In this document: piece by piece, positions 15,792 through 23,485 of the stretch
How positions within the stretch are numbered: the stretch's first letter is position 1
Layout of the letters: the number at the start of each line of letters is the position of its first letter
Assembly: GCF_000403455.2 (NCBI RefSeq)
Contig: NZ_KE159717.1
Span: forward strand, 79,127 to 143,126
Reading direction: 5' to 3'
Length of the DNA: 64,000 bases
DNA from: Dorea sp. 5-2
GTDB taxonomy: Bacteria; Bacillota; Clostridia; Lachnospirales; Lachnospiraceae
Made by a program: the position numbers and the translations under genes
The notes under the pieces: generated by a model
The model's database searches: none
Told to the model about the DNA's origin: nothing
What the model saw: the letters and a program-made list of their open reading frames with translations, nothing else

Positions 15792-15853
15792 ATGGGAAAT
15801 TAGCTGTATTTGATATATCTGAACCGGGCAGCAGAATTGCGGAAAAGCTGCTC
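15792..15853 (+). promoter_or_regulatory. Conserved start/slippery leader, copy 3
   Basis: Again ATG-GGA-AAT-TAG with G GGA AAT, followed by 20 open codons in the -1 frame up to the ATG at 15854. One base difference in this stretch is synonymous (GCA to GCG), another changes Ile to Arg. The ribosome site here is weaker (GGAAGGGATG). Confidence 0.5.
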
Positions 15854-16297
15854 ATGTTGTTAAGCGCCCGTCAGCGTCAGGAGTTAGTAAATTATCTTCT
15901 CGATTCTCAAAAGCAACAGAACAATCCGGCTGACAGCCCATTCGCCATTTCCGAAACTAATATAGTGCAGACAGTCATTGATAAACCGTTTACAGAGATT
16001 CACATGGGTGATTTATACTTCTGCCAGGAACAACGGCTTGTATGTATTGGGGAGCAGGTAATCAAATTAACCGCTAAGGAATTTGACATTCTTGCTTTGT
16101 TAAATACTCACCCGAAGCGAGTATTTACTTATGAACTGATTATGGAATTGGTCTGGAACGAGGATTATTCACTCTATTCCCGAAAAGCAGTCAATAACCA
16201 TGTGAGTAATCTGCGGAGGAAACTGAAAACTACACCTGGTTCCCCAGACTACATTAAAAGTGTTATTGGTGTTGGTTACAAATTTGAAGTATTGTGA
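15854..16297 (+). CDS. PhoB/OmpR-type winged-helix regulator, copy 3
   Basis: 147 residues, the most diverged of the three copies (for example PFAISETNIVQ, LRRKLKTTPGS) but with the same domain and recognition helix RKAVNNHVSNLRRKL. The 5' extension is conserved. It ends the cargo region just before the sigma-xis-int module. Confidence 0.85.
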   Translation: MLLSARQRQELVNYLLDSQKQQNNPADSPFAISETNIVQTVIDKPFTEIHMGDLYFCQEQRLVCIGEQVIKLTAKEFDILALLNTHPKRVFTYELIMELVWNEDYSLYSRKAVNNHVSNLRRKLKTTPGSPDYIKSVIGVGYKFEVL

Positions 16298-16298
16298 T

Positions 16299-16336
16299 AA
16301 AGACCATGAGGCAATTTTATTTGTCTTGTGGTCTTT
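16299..16336 (+). terminator. Hairpin after winged-helix copy 3
   Basis: AAAGACCATGAG pairs with CTTGTGGTCTTT across an AT-rich loop, 2 bases after the stop. It is equivalent to the hairpin after copy 1. Confidence 0.55.
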
Positions 16337-16337
16337 A

Positions 16338-16795
16338 TCATAATATGGGGATCTTTTGTAAAATCCGTTCGAGACCGTGATTACCTCAAAACACACTTTA
16401 TATAAGCCTTACCAGAACTATGATATTTCAAGGAAAAATATAGAATTTACCCCTATATAATTTCCCCAAAAGGAGGCTGAAAGGATAAGCCTTCTGCGCT
16501 TCCTTTTCGGGGAGGGCTGATAAATGCTGCCAAAGGGGAATATTCAACAAAAAGGTTATTTTGCATATAGAGCTTTATGCGCCGTAATCCATGTGGTGTG
16601 GATTGCGGCATTTTTTAGTTTAACCATATTTGCGGGAACTTTTTCTTATACCCCTTCCCATGCGCCTAATCTTTTGCGGACGCGCATTTCATATACAAGT
16701 GGCAGCGGCAGCAAGAATTATCCACGCTGCCGCTCCCCACCCTCTGATTTCGATTTTGCCTAACAACTTAAAAATCGAAATTGGAGGAATTACAC
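16338..16795 (+). other. Region before the sigma-like gene, with a hairpin at its ribosome site
   Basis: An open frame at 16524-16763 (79 codons, after GGGGAGGGCTGATAA) could encode a small protein with one hydrophobic stretch, but I see no family and rate it doubtful. At 16747-16757 and 16771-16781 the arms ATTTCGATTTT/AAAATCGAAAT form a hairpin ending one base before the GGAGG of the sigma-like gene, so RNA folding could affect its translation. Confidence 0.4.
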
Positions 16796-17218
16796 ATGAA
16801 AGAAATCAATCTGCGGGATTACTACCCGTTTTATACACAAGATGTTATTGTGGAAGTGCCGGATGAGGTGGCGCTGCTCCTTCGTGAATATATGCTTTTG
16901 GAAGCAGCATACCGGATTCGTACATACCGCTACAAAGCATTTTACTCTCTGGATCGTGATGAAGGTATTGAACGTGAGATAATGCAAAAACCGTTTAACC
17001 CGGCAGAAATTTTTGAACAGCGCCAAATGACGGAAGCCCTCTACAAAGGGCTTGCCATGCTGCCAGAGAAACAGCGCCAACGGATTTACGCACATTTCTT
17101 CCTTGGTATGAGCAAAGCGGACATTGCCAAAGCAGAGGGGACGCATAAAAGCCGGATCACCCGTTCTATCGAAGCCGGGTTGCGTAGCCTGGAAAAATAT
17201 TTCAAAGAAATTTTCTGA
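16796..17218 (+). CDS. Sigma-70-like/HTH protein of the conjugative element
   Basis: 140 residues from ATG 16796, behind TTGGAGG. The C-terminal region resembles sigma region 4: LYKGLAMLPEKQRQRIYAHF, then FLGMSKADIAKAEGTHKSRI. Proteins of this kind stand immediately before xis-int in Tn916/Tn1549-type elements (compare orf7 of Tn916) and are thought to regulate element genes. The N-terminal half is not recognisable. Its position and spacing support this role. Confidence 0.75.
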   Translation: MKEINLRDYYPFYTQDVIVEVPDEVALLLREYMLLEAAYRIRTYRYKAFYSLDRDEGIEREIMQKPFNPAEIFEQRQMTEALYKGLAMLPEKQRQRIYAHFFLGMSKADIAKAEGTHKSRITRSIEAGLRSLEKYFKEIF

Positions 17219-17931
17219 CAGACGGCAACTTTGCTCCGAAAAATGTACGGAATAATAGAGGGACATATTTTTAGGCAGGACAAGCCTGACGGGTGTGGCT
17301 GTGCAACATACGCTCCGGCTCGCCCAACTGAAATATTGTCATAACTGCCACACCCCCTCGCTTGCTCCTTGACAACCGAATATACGCTGTTACAGGTACT
17401 TCATTCTGTGTTCCGAGCGGCAGATGGGGCGGCGCGGTGACAGACAGCTTAAGGAGGTGATGAATCCAGGCTGTCCGAGCGATAAACGCAACCCACGAAA
17501 CCGGCTGTGGAAGGCCGGACGCGATAACGACGCAGATCACAATGGTACTTCTTCACGGCTCCCTAAGGACTTGGGGAGAGTTCCTGCGGCGTGCGCCAGC
17601 TCTGGCAAAGCGGTGGCGTATGCGGGGCTATGATGCGGTGACGCTATCCGCAGCCTGTAACAGCCCCGCTTTGTGTAAACAGGGCTGCCGGGGGGCGTGG
17701 CAAATACGGCAAACAAAATCGAAATCAGATACAATGGGCCGGGTCTGTGGTTCTGGATGCCGCAGGCCCGACCTATTCATGTGGTTTTGATAATTCCACA
17801 CACAAATTCAAACTATGGATAAATCGTAAATTTTTCAATTAACAGCAGACAAATGGCAGGCGGCGCGGTAGAATAATAGTAGGAAGTCATATCCCGCACA
17901 CTGTCTTTGTCGGATGCAGAAAGGAGGGAAA
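17219..17931. other. Structured ~700-bp stretch between sigma-like gene and xis
   Basis: No confident gene; base composition is more G+C-rich than its neighbours. Visible structure: GGGTGTGGC (17291-17299) with GCCACACCC (17348-17356); GCGGGGCT with AGCCCCGC around 17619-17668 enclosing TGCGG/CCGCA; GGGTCTGTGG (17741-17750) with CCGCAGGCCC (17760-17769). GGCGGCGCGGT is directly repeated at 17428-17438 and 17859-17869. TTGACA stands near 17370. Open frames at 17424-17633 and 17542-17790 exist, but their ribosome sites are poorly placed. It may be a regulatory RNA or an element-specific site. Confidence 0.4.
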
Positions 17932-18138
17932 ATGAGCCAGACAACAAACAGTGTGCAAAGAAATGTTCCCGAACAGAGAACTTATAAAGTGGAGGATATT
18001 GCTGCCATGCTGAATATTGGCCGCACTTCTGCTTATAGTCTGGTAAAAGAGGGCCATTTCAAAATTGTACGGGTTGGTAATGCCATACGAGTTTCCAAAA
18101 AATCATTTGACGAATGGTTAGACGCACAGACGTTCTAA
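17932..18138 (+). CDS. Excisionase (Xis-like helix-turn-helix protein)
   Basis: 68 residues from ATG 17932 behind AAAGGAGGGAA. The excisionase-type winged helix reads YKVEDIAAMLNIGRTSAYSL, then FKIVRVGNAIRVSKKSFDEW. Such proteins bend DNA and direct the integrase toward excision. It lies 20 bases upstream of the integrase, the standard Tn916-family order. Confidence 0.87.
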   Translation: MSQTTNSVQRNVPEQRTYKVEDIAAMLNIGRTSAYSLVKEGHFKIVRVGNAIRVSKKSFDEWLDAQTF

Positions 18139-18158
18139 CTTAGAAAGGAAAAGCGACT

Positions 18159-19544
18159 ATGGCATCTATTATCAAACGTAAAAAATCTTATTCCGTTGTT
18201 TATAACTATGTTGATGAAAATGGAGAAACGAAACAGAAATGGGAAACCTGGCATACCCATAAAGAAGCCCTGAAACGGAAAGCAGAAGTTGAGAACCAGC
18301 AGAACAACGGCACATTTCTTCCTCCGAACAATCAAAAGGTATCGGATTTTCTGTATGACTTTGTTTCCACCTACGGAGAGAAAAAATGGGGCGTGTCTAT
18401 GTATGACGGCCAAACAGCCCTGATTGCTAACTATATCAATCCGATTATCGGAGACATGGAGGTTCAGGACATTACGCCCCGTGTGGTGGACAAGTACATT
18501 CAGACCCTTCAAAAAACGCCTTCTGTATCTCGGAAGAATCGGAAAGCCCGAACAGAATTTGTTACCAACCAAACCATTGAAAAAATCATTAAGCTGCTTC
18601 GCTGTGCTTTCAAGCAGGCGGTCAGATGGGAACTGATTGGAAAAAATCCTTTTGAGAACGCAGTTCTTCCAAAGACTGAATACAAAAAGCGGGACATTTG
18701 GGATGCGGAGACAATTCGCCTGGCGTTGGATCAGTGTACGGATAGTAAGCTGTATATCGCTATGAATCTTGCTTTTGCTTGTTCTCTGCGTATGGGAGAA
18801 ATTCTTGGACTGACCTGGAAAAACGTTCATATTGAAGATGAAAATATAGAGGCGGACAATGCCTATATTTACATAGAGGCAGAACTAACAAGAGCTTCCA
18901 AGCAGGCCATTGAAATGTTAGGACAGAAGGACATTTACTATATCTTTACCCCACTCATGCCAAATACAAGTACCCGGCTGATTCTTAAGAAGCCGAAAAC
19001 TGATTCCAGTGTCCGCAAAGTCTGGCTTCCAAAGACGGTTGCATATATCCTCCGTGAATGGAAAAAGTCTCAAGAAGAATTAAAAGGTTTCCTCGGCGAC
19101 GAGTATCAGGATTTTGATTTGGTAGTTGCGCTGCCGAATGGCAGGCCTTGTGAGAATCGGATTATCGAAAAAGAGTTTTCGCTGCTGAAAGAAAAGGCAG
19201 GGCTCCCAAATGTGGTATTTCACTCTTTGAGACATTCCAGTACGACTTACAAGCTGAAGCTCAATCACGGCGATCTGAAAGCTACACAGGGCGATACAGG
19301 TCATGCGGAGATAGATATGATTACCAAAGTCTACGCCCACATTCTCGACGAGGATCGCAAAATCAATGCACAGAAATTTGAGAGTGCTTTCTATGCAAAG
19401 CCTGATTTGAGGAATGTGGCACCTCCACAGGAACAGTCCCAGGCGCAAACATTAGACCTGGCAGCGTTGATTGAACAGCTTCAAAAATCGCCAGAACTTG
19501 CAAGTACCCTGGCAGCTCTGATCTCAGGTCAGAAAGCGGTCTGA
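18159..19544 (+). CDS. Tyrosine integrase, Tn916/Tn1549 type
   Basis: 461 residues. An N-terminal arm-binding domain (~1-55) is followed by a core-binding domain and a catalytic domain with Arg211 (SLRMGEILGLTW), a Lys-containing hairpin, His355 and Arg358 (HSLRH), His382 (TGHAEIDM) and the nucleophile Tyr392 (VYAHI). All catalytic residues are present, so it should be active. It lies downstream of the excisionase and 193 bases from the 3' end of a tRNA-Arg on the other strand. Repeated ATTAGCAA sites just after it are likely its arm sites. Confidence 0.93.
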   Translation: MASIIKRKKSYSVVYNYVDENGETKQKWETWHTHKEALKRKAEVENQQNNGTFLPPNNQKVSDFLYDFVSTYGEKKWGVSMYDGQTALIANYINPIIGDMEVQDITPRVVDKYIQTLQKTPSVSRKNRKARTEFVTNQTIEKIIKLLRCAFKQAVRWELIGKNPFENAVLPKTEYKKRDIWDAETIRLALDQCTDSKLYIAMNLAFACSLRMGEILGLTWKNVHIEDENIEADNAYIYIEAELTRASKQAIEMLGQKDIYYIFTPLMPNTSTRLILKKPKTDSSVRKVWLPKTVAYILREWKKSQEELKGFLGDEYQDFDLVVALPNGRPCENRIIEKEFSLLKEKAGLPNVVFHSLRHSSTTYKLKLNHGDLKATQGDTGHAEIDMITKVYAHILDEDRKINAQKFESAFYAKPDLRNVAPPQEQSQAQTLDLAALIEQLQKSPELASTLAALISGQKAV

Positions 19545-19552
19545 AATCTGAA

Positions 19553-19613
19553 ATTAGCAAAGAGACAGTTTTTATTAGCAAGACACAGATTTTTGTTCGT
19601 TTCCAATTAGCAA
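19553..19613. repeat. Three ATTAGCAA repeats, probable integrase arm sites
   Basis: ATTAGCAA occurs at 19553-19560, 19574-19581 and 19606-19613, all in the same orientation, within 70 bases after the integrase stop. Short direct repeats between int and the element end are typical arm-type binding sites. Confidence 0.6.
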
Positions 19614-19691
19614 AATATACACCGTAACTCATAAACATTCAATTACCCTCCAACTAAAGGAGATGGTTTCGTCTAAGGTTTGCAGCAGAAC

Positions 19692-19729
19692 AAAAAAGCT
19701 GTAAACCCTTGAAAACAAAGGCTTACAGC
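19692..19729 (-). terminator. Terminator of the tRNA-Arg transcript
   Basis: On the minus strand GCTGTAAGCC (19729-19720) pairs with GGTTTACAGC (19707-19698; one mismatch) and is followed by TTTTTT. It lies 9 bases after the tRNA 3' end. Confidence 0.75.
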
Positions 19730-19737
19730 GTTGTTTC

Positions 19738-19814
19738 TGGCGTCCATGAGAGGATTTGAACCTCCGACCCCACGCTTAGGAGGCGTGTGCTCTATCCAGC
19801 TGAGCTACATGGAC
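19738..19814 (-). tRNA. tRNA-Arg (anticodon CCT), CCA encoded
   Basis: Reading the minus strand: acceptor GTCCATG (with CATGGAC at the 3' end), D-arm GCTCAGCTGGATAGAGC, anticodon arm with loop CTCCTAA (anticodon CCT, reads AGG), T-arm with loop GTTCAAATC, then GCCA. All stems form; the T-stem has one G-U pair. The 3' end faces the integrase gene, the usual geometry of an element integrated beside a tRNA. Confidence 0.93.
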
Positions 19815-19844
19815 ATTTATCAAAAATATTAAGTTGTATGCAAG

Positions 19845-19876
19845 ATTTAGACTCGAACCATCTACCGCTTAGGAGG
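19845..19876 (-). other. tRNA-Arg-like remnant
   Basis: The minus strand reads CCTCCTAAGCGGTAGATGGT then TCGAGTC, resembling the anticodon loop (CTCCTAA) through the T-loop (GGTTCGAGTC) of a second tRNA-Arg(CCT). It shares CGCTTAGGAGG (plus strand) with the intact tRNA 30 bases away. Pairing of the T-stem is broken, so it is not functional. On the plus strand its AGGAGG serves as the ribosome site of the next gene. Confidence 0.45.
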
Positions 19877-19883
19877 AGGTGGA

Positions 19884-20702
19884 ATGATGAACCGTGCAAT
19901 ACAAGTTAGTGAGTTAAGGAAAAGCTATGGCAGCCATATTGTTCTTAAGGGACTTAATTTTCAAATCGAAAAAGGAGAAGTATTTTCTCTGCTTGGCGTA
20001 AATGGAGCAGGAAAAACGACATCTCTGGAATGTATCGAGGGTTTGAAGAAATACGACAGCGGTACAATTATCGTAAATGGGAAAATGGGTATCCAGCTGC
20101 AATCATCATCTTTGCCCGTTCACATCAAACCTATGGAGGCTATAAAGCTGTTTGCAAAATGGAATAGGACAGAGATTGACTACTCTATGCTTCATACTCT
20201 TGGTATCAAAGAAATTGAGAAAAAGCAGTATGCCAGGCTGTCCACAGGGCAAAAAAGGCGTCTGCATCTTGCCCTTGCGCTTATCAGCAATCCAGATATT
20301 ATTTTCCTCGATGAGCCGACCGCGGGGCTAGATGCCCTGAGCAGACTTTCACTTCATGAGCAAATCCGAAAGCTCAAATCACAAGGAAAAACAATTGTTT
20401 TGGCAAGCCATGATATGGCGGAGGTAGAAGCCTTATGTGACCGTATTGCCATTTTAAATCACGGAAATATTGTTTTTTGCGGCACAGCTTCGGAACTTAC
20501 AGACAAGGTTGGGAAAAAATATTTTATCCATATCAAAACACAGCAAGGGGAGAGGACTTTTGAAACGGACAATATAGAAGATAGTTTGATTGCTCTGCTT
20601 GGTGAGTTGAAAGAAAAGGGAACCCATGTGATAGATATTAAAGTTGACCGTGGCACACTGGAACAGCATTTTATGGAAATGACAAGGAGGGGATCAGAAT
20701 GA
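19884..20702 (+). CDS. ABC transporter ATP-binding protein
   Basis: 272 residues; ATGATG start behind AGGAGGAGGTGGA. Walker A GVNGAGKTT, signature LSTGQKRRL, Walker B IIFLDEPTAGLD, H-loop VLASHDMAE. It has the short CcmA/BcrA-type form, coupled by ATGA to an ABC-2 permease. It starts directly after the tRNA region, outside the element defined by the integrase. No regulator gene accompanies it. Confidence 0.88.
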   Translation: MMNRAIQVSELRKSYGSHIVLKGLNFQIEKGEVFSLLGVNGAGKTTSLECIEGLKKYDSGTIIVNGKMGIQLQSSSLPVHIKPMEAIKLFAKWNRTEIDYSMLHTLGIKEIEKKQYARLSTGQKRRLHLALALISNPDIIFLDEPTAGLDALSRLSLHEQIRKLKSQGKTIVLASHDMAEVEALCDRIAILNHGNIVFCGTASELTDKVGKKYFIHIKTQQGERTFETDNIEDSLIALLGELKEKGTHVIDIKVDRGTLEQHFMEMTRRGSE

Positions 20703-21415
20703 GTGGGTTTTTATACGGCGTTGCGTTACAGTGGAAATTGGATATACGAAGCAAATCCTTGTTAGTCACCTGCTATGTCATTCCGCTTATATTTTTTCTT
20801 CTTATGGGCGGTATTTTCACTTCTGTTATGCCCGATATGAGATGTACGCTCATCCAATCTATGGTTGTAATGAGTGTTTCAATGGGGGCGTTTATTGGAT
20901 TGCCACCATCGCTGATTGAAACATATGGAAGCGATATAAACAAAGTTTATAAAGCAAACGGAGTGCCTGTCTATTTAGGTCTTGTTACAATGTTTCTTTC
21001 CGCATTTATACATTTGATGATTTCCTGTGCTGTGATAGTGCTGCTGGCTCCCGTGCTATTTGAAGCAGTTTTACCAGCACAACTTCCGATTTTCTTTTTT
21101 GCACTTGCCATATACATTATTGTGTCATTAAGCATTGGAAGTATTTTAGGATTGATTATAAAAAATCAAGCGAAATTGACAATGATAGCGCAGTTAGTGT
21201 TTCTGCCCTCAATTATGCTTTCGGGAATTATGTTTCCCATTGATTTGTTACCTGTTTTTCTTGAAGCGACAGGGCGTTTTTTCCCCGCTTCCTGGGGATA
21301 CCGATTGATGCTGGATAATGGTTTTTGCTTTGAGAATCTGTGGTATCTAATCCTTGTCTTTTTTACGGCAGTAATTGTATGTGGTATGCTTTTGAAGAAA
21401 CAAAAATCAAAATAG
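20699..21415 (+). CDS. ABC-2 type permease
   Basis: 238 residues with about six membrane segments, including SIGSILGLIIKNQAKLTMIA and the typical LPSIMLSGIMFPIDLLP motif before the last segments, as in ABC-2 exporters of the YhhJ/DrrB kind. It is the membrane partner of the preceding ATPase. The substrate is unknown. Confidence 0.85.
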   Translation: MSGFLYGVALQWKLDIRSKSLLVTCYVIPLIFFLLMGGIFTSVMPDMRCTLIQSMVVMSVSMGAFIGLPPSLIETYGSDINKVYKANGVPVYLGLVTMFLSAFIHLMISCAVIVLLAPVLFEAVLPAQLPIFFFALAIYIIVSLSIGSILGLIIKNQAKLTMIAQLVFLPSIMLSGIMFPIDLLPVFLEATGRFFPASWGYRLMLDNGFCFENLWYLILVFFTAVIVCGMLLKKQKSK

Positions 21416-21597
21416 TTGGGGGGACCCTCTCGTCACTGATCAGCTGTAATATCCGGACTGATATTTTTATTCAGGAAACCACAGATGCCTGCCTTTTTTG
21501 CTTCATGTCTGTATACGGGCAGGAATAAGAAACGGATGGATATTATTTGAAATTGTTGTCAGTGTGGGGCGTGGAGAGCACCCGAAGCTTTTTCTGC

Positions 21598-21626
21598 TTT
21601 ACAATGTAATGACAATGTTGTATAAT
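21598..21626 (+). promoter_or_regulatory. Promoter of the RelB-Fic pair
   Basis: TTTACA (21598-21603), a 17-base spacer and TATAAT (21621-21626), 20 bases before the antitoxin start. The ~180 bases upstream of it, after the ABC permease, contain nothing I recognise. Confidence 0.65.
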
Positions 21627-21645
21627 AGCTGTAGGAGGGATGATT

Positions 21646-21972
21646 ATGGCAAACACATCATTACTGCAGGTGCGGACTTCTGCAGAGGATAAGGAAAAGG
21701 CATCCGCGATACTGGAAAAGCTGGGGACGAACCTGTCAGCAGTTGTAAATATGCTCATCAAGCAGATAATTATCACGGAAGGGATTCCGTTTGAGGTAAA
21801 GATGGGCCGTCCTGTGTATTCGGCAGAAGAGGCGGTAGACGAAGTGAGGGCGACAATGGCGTTTGAAAACATGGATCTGACAAAAGAGGATGTCCGGATG
21901 CTGTATGCTTATAAGAATGGTGATGTTTCGGGTGATGACCTGCGCCGGGAAATTCTGGGAGGTGCAAAGTAG
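21646..21972 (+). CDS. RelB/DinJ-family antitoxin
   Basis: 108 residues from ATG 21646 (MANTSLLQVRTSAEDKEKAS), with GGAGGG 7 bases upstream; an ATG two codons earlier overlaps that site. The N-terminal ribbon-helix-helix shows ILEKLGTNLSAVVNMLIKQI, followed by the DinJ-typical GIPFEVK. The C-terminal tail is the expected toxin-binding part. It is directly followed (3-base gap) by a Fic protein, so it probably autoregulates the operon and controls that toxin. Confidence 0.82.
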   Translation: MANTSLLQVRTSAEDKEKASAILEKLGTNLSAVVNMLIKQIIITEGIPFEVKMGRPVYSAEEAVDEVRATMAFENMDLTKEDVRMLYAYKNGDVSGDDLRREILGGAK

Positions 21973-21975
21973 CGT

Positions 21976-22359
21976 ATGCCGGATGAGTTATACTGCTACC
22001 TTGATATTGCAAAGGGGAATATGTTCTGCAATGCCATGTTTCTTTTCGGGCAGGCGGAGGAGATTTTTGGGAAGCTGAAAGCGGAGAATTATCTGCATGG
22101 GCTGGAAGAGGATGGCTTTGCCATCCGGTTGGCATATTATTTTTCAGAAATCAATGCCCTGCATCCGTTCCGGGAAGGCAACGGCCGGAGCCAGAGGGAA
22201 TTCATCCGCTGCCTGGCGCTGCATAATGGATATGTGATAAATTTCGTGAATGCGGACAAGGATGAAATGCTGGAGGCGAGCAGGGAGTCTTTCCTCTGTG
22301 AGTATGGAGCAATGGAGAGACTGTTCAGAAAATGCCTCAAAAAACAAGTAATAACATGA
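21976..22359 (+). CDS. Fic-family protein, shortened
   Basis: 127 residues. The Fic catalytic motif HPFREGNGR (residues 63-71) is intact, followed by SQREFIRCLALHNGY. Fic enzymes transfer AMP or other groups from nucleotides to protein hydroxyls. The protein begins MPDELYCYLD and jumps straight to IAKGNMFCNAMF; in full-length relatives about 60-70 residues separate these segments, including the inhibitory/flap region. An in-frame internal deletion is therefore likely. It could be inactive or deregulated. Confidence 0.72.
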   Translation: MPDELYCYLDIAKGNMFCNAMFLFGQAEEIFGKLKAENYLHGLEEDGFAIRLAYYFSEINALHPFREGNGRSQREFIRCLALHNGYVINFVNADKDEMLEASRESFLCEYGAMERLFRKCLKKQVIT

Positions 22360-22377
22360 AATATCAGTGAAATGTAA

Positions 22378-22448
22378 AGACCGCCGCTAGGTTTTGCGGT
22401 TCATGCCTAATCTTGGGCAAGAACCTTCATTGCCATATGCGGCGGTCT
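22378..22448. other. Compact 71-base nested hairpin
   Basis: AGACCGCCGC (22378-22387) pairs with GCGGCGGTCT (22439-22448). Inside, GGTTC (22398-22402) pairs with GAACC (22421-22425) and TGCC with GGCA. There is no T tract, so it is not an ordinary terminator. The ~125 bases that follow hold no recognised feature. Confidence 0.45.
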
Positions 22449-22573
22449 CGTATGTGTATATCAAGTTCCGTTATTACTGGGAAGTGGTACGGCAATCATT
22501 TTTCTTGGCAGGCTTCCCTTTGAAGCGAGGTAATACGATTTACCAGTTACAAGGAGAAAGGGATTGGTCTATT

Positions 22574-23485
22574 TCAGAAACCGATTCTAAGATAAAATCC
22601 AATATGAAGCAGATTTTCATCACGTATGGCAAATACTTCCCCCTGCATTTTTTCTACGCGGAGTTTTACGATGGACAATCCCAGGCCGGTAGACTGGTTG
22701 CGTTCTTGGCGTTCCACATAAAACCGTTGGAATACTTTGTAAGGATCCAGCCTTGAATCTTCGGCAATTGGATTTTGGACACAGATGCAGATGAAGTCTC
22801 CTGGTGCATGGATATGTGGGAGACGCACAGGCATATCTGTATCTTTTGTGATGGAAACCACCACTTCTCCAACAGAATACTGCAGACAGTTTTTCAGGAG
22901 ATTCTGCATCACCCGCTTAAGCAGTTCTTCCTCCGCCAGGCCTTTGTAGATGGCACCGGGGCTTAAGCGCATTGTGAGACCCTTTTCCTCGAACATGGGT
23001 ATAAAATCTGTCATAATGTTAGCAATCAGGTTGGTTACATTTAATATTTTCAGCTGCGGCTCCTGCTCCTGATTCATCAAATAGGAGTATTCAAAAAACT
23101 GCCTGATCCGCTGCTCTAATTCGTCCGTATGCCGGAAACAGACGGACAGATATTTTTTACCCGTATCATCAGTCTCACAGCGCTCCAATAGCTGCAGATA
23201 TCCTCTCAGGACGGTCAGAGGAGTCCGAAGATCGTGGGAAATATTGGTAATCAAATCTTTATATTCGTTTTCATTCCTTTTTTGAAGCTGTCGGAACTCC
23301 TCGTCCTGTCTGAATATCTGATTTAAAGCTGCAGTCATTGCCTTCAGGTCGTTATCCTGCATTTCCAGTGCAAGCGGCTTTTTGACCGGGGCGCTGATTC
23401 GAGATTCCAGCTGACGCCTGAGGCTTCGCAGCTGCAATTTCAAACCTGCAAAATAAATGATAATTTTGTTCTTTCGCATACACAT
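22574..23485 (-). CDS. Sensor histidine kinase, orphan
   Basis: 303 residues, start behind AGGAG. H-box ITNISHDLRTPLTVLRGYLQ, N-box LKRVMQNLLKNCLQYS, G-box STGLGLSIVKLRVEKMQG. The N-terminus has only one weak hydrophobic stretch (IIIYFAG), so it lacks the usual sensor domain and may be soluble. No response-regulator gene stands next to it; the upstream partner may have been lost. Its signal and target are unknown. Confidence 0.85.
   Translation of the reverse strand: MCMRKNKIIIYFAGLKLQLRSLRRQLESRISAPVKKPLALEMQDNDLKAMTAALNQIFRQDEEFRQLQKRNENEYKDLITNISHDLRTPLTVLRGYLQLLERCETDDTGKKYLSVCFRHTDELEQRIRQFFEYSYLMNQEQEPQLKILNVTNLIANIMTDFIPMFEEKGLTMRLSPGAIYKGLAEEELLKRVMQNLLKNCLQYSVGEVVVSITKDTDMPVRLPHIHAPGDFICICVQNPIAEDSRLDPYKVFQRFYVERQERNQSTGLGLSIVKLRVEKMQGEVFAIRDENLLHIGFYLRIGF

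Noticed and set aside
16524..16763. 79-codon ORF before the sigma-like gene as a confident gene
   Set aside because: A GGAGGG lies near, but the peptide has no known family and its end overlaps the hairpin at the sigma gene's ribosome site.
17271..17540. Minus-strand ORF of 89 codons
   Set aside because: Lies over the structured region; no ribosome site and no recognisable domain. I treat the stretch as non-coding.
17424..17790. Two overlapping plus-strand ORFs before xis
   Set aside because: Ribosome sites are absent or too close to the start, and composition follows RNA stems rather than codons; mentioned only in the region note.
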